DNA from: Paracoccaceae bacterium
GTDB taxonomy: Bacteria > Pseudomonadota > Alphaproteobacteria > Rhodobacterales > Rhodobacteraceae
Direction of reading: 5' to 3'
Assembly: GCA_020832725.1 (NCBI GenBank)
Contig: JAFIEC010000413.1
Coordinates: 1 to 5,840 of the forward strand
Length of the DNA stretch: 5,840 nt
In this document: piece by piece, positions 1 through 5,022 of the stretch
How the letters are laid out: every line of letters begins with the position of its first letter
Position numbering within the stretch: the stretch's first letter is position 1
The notes under the pieces: model-generated
Databases searched by the model: none
What the model was told of the DNA's origin: nothing
Seen by the model: the letters and a program-made list of their open reading frames with translations, nothing else
Position numbers and translations under genes: made by a program

Positions 1-77
1 GGCGTCAACTCCGCAGATGCCGCCCCGGCGGCACGGGCGAGGTTGGGATCGAGGATGCTGGGGGGGATGTCGCGCAT
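1..77 (-). CDS. ABC importer permease, N-terminal fragment (probably DppC-like)
   Basis: This is the start of a reading frame that runs off the left edge of the window; 25 codons are visible. The ATG (75-77 read leftward) lies only 3 bases after the TGA of the DppB-like permease, and no strong SD is visible, so translation is probably coupled to that gene. The visible peptide begins MRDIPPSILDPNLARAAG. It is a short, mostly polar stretch with no membrane segment yet, which suits the cytoplasmic N-terminal tail that DppC/OppC permeases carry before their first helix. In dipeptide-type ABC loci the gene after DppB is almost always the second permease, and that context is the main basis for the call. 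No family motif can be seen in so short a piece, so the frame and position are firmer than the product name. Confidence 0.6.
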   Translation of the reverse strand, partial: MRDIPPSILDPNLARAAGAASAELT

Positions 78-80
78 GTC

Positions 81-998
81 TCAGCCAAGCCTGATGCGCG
101 GATCGAGCCGCGCGTTGAGGATATCGGCCATGAATGTGAGCAGGATGTAGACAAAGGACACGAAGACCACCACGGCCTGCACGACCGGATAATCCATCAC
201 CAGGATCGCATTGTAGGCCAGCAGCCCGATCCCGTTGAGCGAAAACACCGCCTCGACAATGACCGACCCGCCGAGCAGGAAGCCAAGCGTCACCGCCGCC
301 AGGGAAACGATCGGCAACAGCGCGTTGGGCAGCGCGTGACGGAACAGGATCCGGGTCTGGGAGATCCCCTTGGCGCGGGCCGCGCGCACGTAGTTCGACT
401 CCAGTGTCTCAAGCACGCCGCTTCGGGTCAGTCGCGCGAATTGCGGCAGCACCGAAAGCCCGAGGGTCAGGATCGGCAACACGAAATGAGCGGCCGTCTG
501 CGATCCTGCGACCGGAAGCCAGCCAAGGGCGACCGAGAACAGGAAGATCGCCATCAGGCCGAACCAGAAATTGGGGATCGCCTGTCCCGCGACCGCAACC
601 AGCAGAACAGCCCGGTCAAGAAGCGAGTTGGGTCGCCACGCCGCGACGACGCCCAGCGGCACGCCAAGTCCGACGGCCAGCAGCAGAGAGCCCGCAGCGA
701 GCAATGCCGTCACACCCACACGATCGGCAATGAGCTTGCCGACCGACTCGTTGGTGAAGAGTGACCGGCCCATGTCGCCGCGCAGCATGTTGCCGGCCCA
801 GTCGAAGTACTGGACGACGAGGGGGCGATCGAGCCCGTATTGCGCTGCAACGCGCTCCACCTCTGCGGTTGTCGCCTGATCTCCTGCCAGCTGCATCGCC
901 AGATCCCCCGACAGGCGCATCAGCGAGAAACCGATGACCGAGACGGTCAGCGCGACCAGCAGGGACAGGATCAGTCGGCTTACGAGAAAGCGCGCCAT
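81..998 (-). CDS. ABC importer inner-membrane permease, DppB family
   Basis: This 305-residue protein is one half of the membrane channel of a peptide/nickel/opine-type ABC importer and would pair with the permease that follows. The family's N-terminal domain is visible: a first membrane helix (about 5-28), then AAQYGLDRPLVVQYFDW and LRGDMGRSLF (about 51-81). Further hydrophobic helices lie near 97-119, 131-158, 170-186, 228-250 and 271-293. The cytoplasmic EAA loop that contacts the ATPase is clear at about 203-230, with YVRAARAKG and RHALPNALLP. The C-terminal signature VEAVFSLNGIG...DYPVVQA (about 248-275) is also intact. The start at 998 (MARFLVSRL) is chosen because GGAG lies 9 bases upstream and it gives the usual family length. 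A longer in-frame ATG at 1058 would add 20 non-family residues and sits inside a hairpin. The ATPase genes are not in the window. The transported compound is unknown; DppB relatives carry peptides, opines, sugars and other small molecules. Confidence 0.95.
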   Translation of the reverse strand: MARFLVSRLILSLLVALTVSVIGFSLMRLSGDLAMQLAGDQATTAEVERVAAQYGLDRPLVVQYFDWAGNMLRGDMGRSLFTNESVGKLIADRVGVTALLAAGSLLLAVGLGVPLGVVAAWRPNSLLDRAVLLVAVAGQAIPNFWFGLMAIFLFSVALGWLPVAGSQTAAHFVLPILTLGLSVLPQFARLTRSGVLETLESNYVRAARAKGISQTRILFRHALPNALLPIVSLAAVTLGFLLGGSVIVEAVFSLNGIGLLAYNAILVMDYPVVQAVVVFVSFVYILLTFMADILNARLDPRIRLG

Positions 999-1007
999 AA
1001 CTCGGAT

Positions 1008-1011
1008 CTCC
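1008..1011 (-). promoter_or_regulatory. Ribosome binding site of the DppB-like permease
   Basis: GGAG (CTCC on the plus strand) ends 9 bases before the ATG at 998. It decides the start in favour of MARFLVSRL over the upstream in-frame ATG at 1058. Confidence 0.7.
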
Positions 1012-1031
1012 ACGCACAGGCGGCAGGACAA

Positions 1032-1059
1032 CATGCGCGCCGCCGGGGCGGCGCGCATG
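1032..1059 (-). promoter_or_regulatory. Intercistronic 13-bp GC hairpin between binding protein and permease
   Basis: CATGCGCGCCGCC (1032-1044) and GGCGGCGCGCATG (1047-1059) are perfect inverted repeats separated by two bases. In RNA this forms a 12-bp stem with a 4-base loop. It begins 15 bases after the binding-protein stop codon and ends 33 bases before the permease ATG. No U-run follows it in the direction of transcription, so it does not look like an intrinsic terminator. In other binding-protein-dependent operons such intercistronic stems (the malE-malF type) block 3' exonucleases and keep the binding-protein message more abundant than the permease message. That role is inferred here. 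The stem is seen directly. Confidence 0.75.
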
Positions 1060-1074
1060 CTGGTCGCAAGCAGA

Positions 1075-2613
1075 TCAGTCGCGCCAGTTCAGATCGCCCA
1101 GGTGGAACGCCTGCGGCGAGTTGCGGCCGGTGGTGATCTCCAGTTCCGCCGTATGCGCGGTCGGGATCGGGACACCGGAAAGCGGCATGATGTAGCTCTG
1201 CTCGGTGATCCGGTCGAGCGCGGCCCTGACGACTTCGCGCCGTTCCGCCTCGTCCATCATGGTCGTCGACCGCTGCGCAAGCTCGATGACCTCGGCGTCA
1301 TGGGACAGGTCACGCTGGTCGCCCGCGAAGAAGAGGCCCATCGTTGCGCCGCTGTCCGGGCCCATCCCCGCATTCCACGCCGCCACCAGCACCTCGAAAC
1401 GCCCCTCCTGCTGGGCCTGGAAATAGGCCGGGAAGGTCACTGCCTCGACCCGGGCGCGCACGCCGATGCGCCCGAGAAAGCCGGAGACGATCGTGCCGTA
1501 GTCGCGGGTGCTGACGAAGGTGTGGATGACGGTTTCGAACCCGTTCGGATAGCCCGCCTCGGCCAGAAGTGCCTTTGCCGCCTCCGGGTCATAGGGCGGC
1601 TGCTGCACGCTGTAGGCGCATCCGGCCTGAAAGTCCCAGCACAGGGCATTGGGCGAGCGCGGTTCAAGCTCTCCGCCGGTGCGTGCGCGCTGCAAGGCGT
1701 CGCGGTCCACTGCCATCATCAGGGCCCGGCGCACGCGCGGATCGCGCAGGGCTGGATTGGGTGTGTCCTCACGCGCATTCAGGGCCATGTAGGTATAGGA
1801 GATCGACTGCAGGACCGTCATGTCCAGCCGAGGGTCGGCTGCCAGCGCGCGCGCTTCTTCAAAGGCCGCGTTGCGCAGAAGGTCGATCTCGCCCGCCAGA
1901 AGCGCGGCCGTGCGTGCGCCTGCGTCCGGCATGGAGACCACGTGCACCCGCCCGATATTGCTGGCAGGTTTGGCATCACCGCCGTGATTGTAGTCCGGGT
2001 TGCGCTCGAGCACGATGCCTGCATTGCTGTCCAGGCTGACGACCCTGTACATCCCGGTGCCGACGATGTTGTCGCGGAAGTCCATCTTGTCTTCCAGGGG
2101 GCCGCGCGCATGGGCGGGCAGGATCTGGGTACCATAGGCGAGGCGCATCAGATCATGCGGTGTCTCGGTCGCTGCGACCACCTCGACCGTATGGTCATCG
2201 ATCTTGCGCACTTCCGAGATCCACCCCCAGTTTCCCTTCTGTCGATGACGTGTCTCGGGGTCGATCAGCCAGCCGATCGTGTAGACCACGTCGTCGGCCG
2301 TGAAGGGCACGCCATCGTGCCATGTAACGTCACGGCGCAAATTGAAGCGCAGGGTGAGCGGATCGATCCGCTCCCAGCTTTCCGCCAGAAGTGGGGCGTA
2401 GCGTTCGGCCAACTCGTCATAGACGACCAGCCCGTCAAACACCGCATCCGCGATCATCTCGACCTCGGGGCGGATGTCGAGGTGCCAGTCGACGGTGGCG
2501 ATGGCCCCCTCGAAGGGCAGGCGCAGCGTATCGGCGCTGCGTTGGGCCACCGCCGGAGCGGTCAGCAGGCCCAGTGTCACCGCCGCGAGTGCGAGCGTTC
2601 TTGTGGTTCTCAT
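1075..2613 (-). CDS. Periplasmic substrate-binding protein, family 5 (peptide/nickel/opine type)
   Basis: This 512-residue protein is the extracytoplasmic receptor that delivers the ligand to the DppB/DppC channel. A Sec signal peptide is visible: basic start MRTTRT, hydrophobic core 7-19, and an AVA-Q cleavage site after residue 23. There is no lipobox cysteine, so it should be soluble in the periplasm. The family 5 signature is at about 74-110, with PLLAESW, LRFNLRRDVTWHDG and PFTADDVVY. The usual VGTGMYR (184-190), ERNPDYN (203-209), RVRRALMMAVDR (293-304) and YDPEAAKALLAEAGYP (341-356) follow. Length matches the family. The start at 2613 is chosen because GGGGAGG lies 7 bases upstream and it opens directly on the signal peptide. 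The gene begins 47 bases after marR. Cys325 and Cys332 are the only cysteines and could form a periplasmic disulfide. The ligand cannot be told from sequence; despite the 'peptide' label, this family also binds sugars, opines and aromatic or plant-derived compounds. Confidence 0.95.
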   Translation of the reverse strand: MRTTRTLALAAVTLGLLTAPAVAQRSADTLRLPFEGAIATVDWHLDIRPEVEMIADAVFDGLVVYDELAERYAPLLAESWERIDPLTLRFNLRRDVTWHDGVPFTADDVVYTIGWLIDPETRHRQKGNWGWISEVRKIDDHTVEVVAATETPHDLMRLAYGTQILPAHARGPLEDKMDFRDNIVGTGMYRVVSLDSNAGIVLERNPDYNHGGDAKPASNIGRVHVVSMPDAGARTAALLAGEIDLLRNAAFEEARALAADPRLDMTVLQSISYTYMALNAREDTPNPALRDPRVRRALMMAVDRDALQRARTGGELEPRSPNALCWDFQAGCAYSVQQPPYDPEAAKALLAEAGYPNGFETVIHTFVSTRDYGTIVSGFLGRIGVRARVEAVTFPAYFQAQQEGRFEVLVAAWNAGMGPDSGATMGLFFAGDQRDLSHDAEVIELAQRSTTMMDEAERREVVRAALDRITEQSYIMPLSGVPIPTAHTAELEITTGRNSPQAFHLGDLNWRD

Positions 2614-2620
2614 GGTTGTA

Positions 2621-2627
2621 CCTCCCC
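2621..2627 (-). promoter_or_regulatory. Strong ribosome binding site of the substrate-binding protein
   Basis: GGGGAGG read leftward ends 7 bases before the ATG at 2613. It is one of the strongest SD sequences in the window, fitting the high expression a binding protein needs. It decides the start against the in-frame ATG at 2664, which would overlap the end of marR and put 17 residues in front of the signal peptide. Confidence 0.75.
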
Positions 2628-2658
2628 AAAAAAGGCCGCTTTCGGGTTTGTTCCCGAA
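2628..2658 (-). promoter_or_regulatory. Hairpin plus U-run between marR and the binding-protein gene
   Basis: On the minus strand TTCGGG, a 6-base loop and CCCGAA (plus-strand 2641-2658) form a perfect 6-bp stem starting two bases after the marR stop codon. A run of six U follows (2628-2633), separated from the stem by 7 bases (AGCGGCC). The parts resemble a terminator, but the gap and short stem make it a poor one. A partial terminator, an attenuator or a 3' mRNA stabiliser would all fit. The stem and U-run are seen; any function is inferred. Confidence 0.4.
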
Positions 2659-2660
2659 TT

Positions 2661-3209
2661 TCACGACCTGTCATCACGGTCCGTATCGACGGGCAGTGAC
2701 CAGCCCTCTTCCATGCGCGCCGCCAGACGGTCGCACATGGCGTAGAACTCTCGTAATTCAGCGCCATCGAGCGCCGCCGTAAGCCAGCGGTGACGGGCCC
2801 GCATCATCGGGACCACCTGGTGGAAAAAGGCCTTGCCCTTCTCGGTCGCAAACGCTGCTCCTGAGGAGCGTCGGCGTGTCCCGCCCTCCCAGGATACAAG
2901 GCCCAGTTCGGCCATTCCCCTCAAGGCGCGGCTTGTCAACGAGGCGTCGACGTCGTTGATCTCCGAGAGCGTCATCCCCTTCATCGGGCCACGCTCGCAC
3001 AGCAACGCGAGACAGCGCCATTGCTCCAGCGAGATACCGAACTCCGTGCCCAGTATGCGCCGCGATTGCCGGTCAATCGAGCGCGCCAACCGACTGATCC
3101 GCACCGACAGAAGGTCGGCAATGGCAACGTCGGGATCGAGTGGATCAAGGGCCGCGCTGCTGGCGCGTCCCGCCGTGCTGGACTGCGTTTGCCTCTCTGT
3201 CACACGCAT
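2661..3209 (-). CDS. MarR-family transcriptional regulator
   Basis: This protein of up to 182 residues should be a dimeric winged-helix DNA-binding regulator that responds to a small ligand. After a polar N-terminal tail (about 1-26), a helical dimerisation segment runs through ADLLSVRISRLARSIDRQSRRIL. The core has GISLEQWRCLALLCERG (58-74) and MTLSEINDVDASLTSRALRGMAELGLVSW (79-107), which holds the recognition helix. An arginine-rich wing follows (GGTRRRSSGAAFATEKGKAFF), then C-terminal dimer helices. The tail makes it a little longer than the usual 140-160 residues. Cysteines are at 66, 71 and 159. The outer ATG is given as the limit of the frame. A GTG two codons inside (3203) has GGAG at the proper 6-base distance, whereas that GGAG directly abuts the ATG, so GTG is the better start (180 residues). 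It leads the importer genes and faces the enzyme genes, which suggests autoregulation and control of both groups, probably as a repressor. The effector is unknown. Confidence 0.93.
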   Translation of the reverse strand: MRVTERQTQSSTAGRASSAALDPLDPDVAIADLLSVRISRLARSIDRQSRRILGTEFGISLEQWRCLALLCERGPMKGMTLSEINDVDASLTSRALRGMAELGLVSWEGGTRRRSSGAAFATEKGKAFFHQVVPMMRARHRWLTAALDGAELREFYAMCDRLAARMEEGWSLPVDTDRDDRS

Positions 3210-3213
3210 CTCC
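3210..3213 (-). promoter_or_regulatory. Ribosome binding site favouring a GTG start for marR
   Basis: GGAG (CTCC on plus) abuts the ATG at 3209, which is too close to serve it, but lies 6 bases before an in-frame GTG at 3203. The spacing argues that the protein begins at that GTG. Confidence 0.5.
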
Positions 3214-3227
3214 GCTGTTGCGTCTTC

Positions 3228-3255
3228 ATGCTACCGCGCCAAATTGCAATTGCAA
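3228..3255 (-). promoter_or_regulatory. Predicted leftward promoter for marR and importer genes
   Basis: Read leftward, TTGCAA (3250-3255) as -35 is followed after 16 bases by TAGCAT (3228-3233) as -10; each matches 4 of 6 sigma-70 consensus bases. Transcription would begin near 3221, leaving a short leader that contains the GGAG. The -35 lies within the 12-bp palindrome. This is a prediction by eye in an AT-rich island, and other pairings are possible. Confidence 0.4.
3244..3255. promoter_or_regulatory. Palindrome TTGCAATTGCAA, candidate MarR operator
   Basis: This is a perfect 12-bp palindrome, which can also be read as two direct copies of TTGCAA. It sits in the most AT-rich part of the divergent control region and overlaps the likely -35 elements in both directions. 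MarR dimers bind short palindromes over promoters, often next to their own gene, so this is the leading operator candidate. Binding is inferred. Confidence 0.5.
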
Positions 3256-3273
3256 CATAAAAATTCATATGTT
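3254..3273. promoter_or_regulatory. Second inverted repeat AACATA-N8-TATGTT
   Basis: Six-base perfect arms at 3254-3259 and 3268-3273 are separated by 8 bases, a 20-bp span that suits a winged-helix dimer. It shares two bases with the TTGCAATTGCAA palindrome and covers the likely rightward -10. It may be a second regulator site or the main operator; AT-rich DNA gives such short repeats by chance fairly often. Confidence 0.35.
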
Positions 3274-3302
3274 AAGCAGCAGGCACTTGGGGGAGGGCGG
3301 AA

Positions 3303-4988
3303 ATGACGGTGACCGGTGGGCGACTTCTGGTCGAAGCGCTGCTTGCGCACGGGGTGGATACGGTCTTCGCCATACCGGGTGTGCAACTCGACTGGGCCGT
3401 GGATGCCCTTGCAGAGGAGCGTGACCGCATCCGGATGATCGTTCCCTGCAACGAGCAGAGCGTCAGCATGATGGCGGATGGCTATGCCCGTTCAAGCGGC
3501 CGGGTGGGCGTCTGCATGGCGGTACCGGGCCCGGGGCTGCTGCATGCCATGGCGGGCCTTGCCACCGCCTTCGCCTGTTGTTCGCGCGTGCTGATGATCG
3601 CCGGACAGATCGACTCGCGCCAGATCGGGCGCCGCCAGGGGATGCTGCACGAGATCGATGACCAGTCGTCGGTGCTTGCCGCGGTGACCGGGTGGCACGT
3701 TCTGGTGCACGCGCCCGGAGACATCCCCGGCGCCATTGCGCGGGCCTTCGCCGAACTCCAGAGCGGCATTGCCAGACCGGTCTGCGTGGAGATACCGCCG
3801 GATGTCCTGGCCGCCATCCTTCCCGAAACCGGCGGGCCCCAGGCACGTGCCGTGCGTCCGGCACCAGTCGCCCCGATTGCCGCCCCCGCCGACGAGGATC
3901 TGGCCCAGCTGGTAGCACGCCTCCAGCAGGCCCGCACCCCGATGATCGTTGCGGGACGGGGCGTCGCGAGGTCGCCAGAGGCGCGCGCGGCGCTTCGCAG
4001 GCTTGCCGAGACGCTTGATGCCCCGGTGCTGATGTCAGAGGGGGGCCGCGGCGCGCTGCCCGACAGCCATCCGCTTGCATTGCCGACCGCCGCCATCGCC
4101 TCGACCCTGCCGCTTGCCGATGCGGTTCTTGGTCTGGGTACGCGGTTTCTTGGCCCACCGGGCACGTCGCGCCAGATGGCCCAGGAGGCTTGGCTCGGGC
4201 TCGTCAATCTCGAGCCGGCCCATCTCGGGCCTCCGCGCCCGGTGGATTTCGCGCTCTGCGCCGATGCCGGGGCCGTTGCGGAAGCGCTGGCCACACGCCT
4301 CGCGCCCAGGCAGGCGGGGCCGGGCCAGGCGCTTTCCAGGCGGGCCAGGGACAGCCTTGCCGCGCGTCTTGCGACCATCCGGCCCCAGAATGACTGGCTC
4401 TGCGCTTTGCGCGCCGCGATGCCGCAAGGTGCGACACTCGTCACGGACCTGACCCAGACGGGCTATCTTGCCAATGTCTGCTTTCCCGTCGAGTCCCCCG
4501 GCGAGCTGATCGGGCCGGGCTACCAGGGCACGCTGGGCTGCGCCTTTCCCACGGCACTTGGTGTTGCAGCCGGTGCGCAGGGGCGCGTCGTCGTCAGCAT
4601 TTCGGGCGATGGTGGTTTCGCCTATGCGCTGCAGGAACTGGCGACCGCTGCCCGCCATGATCTCGCGATGATCGCAATCGTATTCGCGGACGGCCGCTAC
4701 GGGAATGTCGAGCGCATCCAGAAGAGGGAGTTCGGTCGCAGTTACGGGACCGAGCTGCACAATACCGACTATGCCATGCTCGCACGGGCTTTCGGGGTCG
4801 ATTTCGCGCTCGCCGGGGAACCGCAGGACATTGCGGCCATTCTCGCGCGCTGGAAGGTGGCGCCTGCGCCGCTTCTCGTGGTCGCGCCGGTCGGCGAGAT
4901 GGACAGCCCCTGGCCCGCTGTCATCGGGCGGGATGTCTTCGCCCTTCCGCCAGAGCCCGATGCCGCCCTCACAGCCGATGCTGGCTGA
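3303..4988 (+). CDS. Thiamine-diphosphate-dependent enzyme (acetolactate synthase/benzoylformate decarboxylase superfamily)
   Basis: This 561-residue cytoplasmic enzyme should cleave a C-C bond next to a carbonyl using ThDP and Mg2+: decarboxylation of a 2-oxo acid, possibly with carboligation. The three-domain order is visible. The PYR domain (about 1-170) has VFAIPG (21-26), the catalytic Glu51 in CNEQSVSMMADGYAR and PGPGLLHAMAGLATA (75-89). The central domain (about 195-330) has RTPMIVAGRG (211-220). The PP domain (about 365-530) has the cofactor motif GDGGF at 435-439. The second metal position, 27 residues after Asp436, reads A462-D463 instead of the usual Asn-Asn. YQGTLGCAFPTALG (407-420) lines the active site. 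The ATG at 3303 has GGGAGG 6 bases upstream, and the Rieske gene follows after 34 bases. No IlvH-type small subunit is seen, so a catabolic role is more likely than branched-chain amino acid synthesis. The exact reaction is unassigned; an aromatic 2-oxo acid decarboxylase or a ligase are the main options. Confidence 0.9.
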   Translation: MTVTGGRLLVEALLAHGVDTVFAIPGVQLDWAVDALAEERDRIRMIVPCNEQSVSMMADGYARSSGRVGVCMAVPGPGLLHAMAGLATAFACCSRVLMIAGQIDSRQIGRRQGMLHEIDDQSSVLAAVTGWHVLVHAPGDIPGAIARAFAELQSGIARPVCVEIPPDVLAAILPETGGPQARAVRPAPVAPIAAPADEDLAQLVARLQQARTPMIVAGRGVARSPEARAALRRLAETLDAPVLMSEGGRGALPDSHPLALPTAAIASTLPLADAVLGLGTRFLGPPGTSRQMAQEAWLGLVNLEPAHLGPPRPVDFALCADAGAVAEALATRLAPRQAGPGQALSRRARDSLAARLATIRPQNDWLCALRAAMPQGATLVTDLTQTGYLANVCFPVESPGELIGPGYQGTLGCAFPTALGVAAGAQGRVVVSISGDGGFAYALQELATAARHDLAMIAIVFADGRYGNVERIQKREFGRSYGTELHNTDYAMLARAFGVDFALAGEPQDIAAILARWKVAPAPLLVVAPVGEMDSPWPAVIGRDVFALPPEPDAALTADAG

Positions 4989-5022
4989 GACGCTTCAGAC
5001 ATCTTGATGCACGAGGATTGCA

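Larger units (their letters stand above)
3244..3273 (+). promoter_or_regulatory. Predicted rightward promoter for the catabolic enzymes
   Basis: TTGCAA (3244-3249) as -35 and TATGTT (3268-3273) as -10 are separated by 18 bases; each matches 4 of 6 consensus bases. The start of transcription would fall near 3280, about 23 bases before the ATG at 3303, with GGGAGG (3291-3296) in the leader. The -35 is part of the palindrome and the -10 is one arm of a second inverted repeat, so a bound repressor would block it. Confidence 0.45.

Noticed and set aside
999..1058. A 20-residue N-terminal extension of the DppB-like permease from an ATG at 1058
   Set aside because: That ATG is inside the intercistronic hairpin and has no SD. 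The added residues precede the normal family N-terminus, and the ATG at 998 has GGAG at good spacing.
2614..2664. A 17-residue extension of the binding protein from an ATG at 2664
   Set aside because: It would overlap the end of marR and push the signal peptide inward. The ATG at 2613 has GGGGAGG 7 bases upstream.
934..2745. A 603-codon open frame on the plus strand, antisense to the binding-protein gene
   Set aside because: It is longer than the real gene opposite it, but its translation shows no family motif, is full of His, Arg, Gly and Asp as expected from reading GC-rich codons backwards, and crosses several genes. The opposite strand has a signal peptide and intact family 5 motifs.
3482..4444. 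A 320-codon minus-strand frame inside the ThDP gene
   Set aside because: Low-complexity Ala/Arg/Ser/Gly translation with no recognisable domain. It is a shadow of a clearly functional ThDP enzyme on the plus strand.
4035..4760. A 241-codon minus-strand frame inside the ThDP gene
   Set aside because: No motif or upstream context, and it sits wholly within conserved ThDP coding sequence. It is treated as a GC-driven antisense frame.
3303..4988. Assignment of the ThDP enzyme as the biosynthetic acetolactate synthase large subunit (ilvB/ilvI)
   Set aside because: No small regulatory subunit or ilvC follows. It lies with a Rieske oxygenase under a MarR-type control region, and its metal motif is not the usual Asn-Asn. 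The superfamily is sure; the biosynthetic label is not supported.
4989..5022. Possible terminator between the ThDP and Rieske genes
   Set aside because: Only a 4-bp CTGA/TCAG match is present, with no U-run. The 34-base gap holds a good SD, so the genes are more likely co-transcribed.
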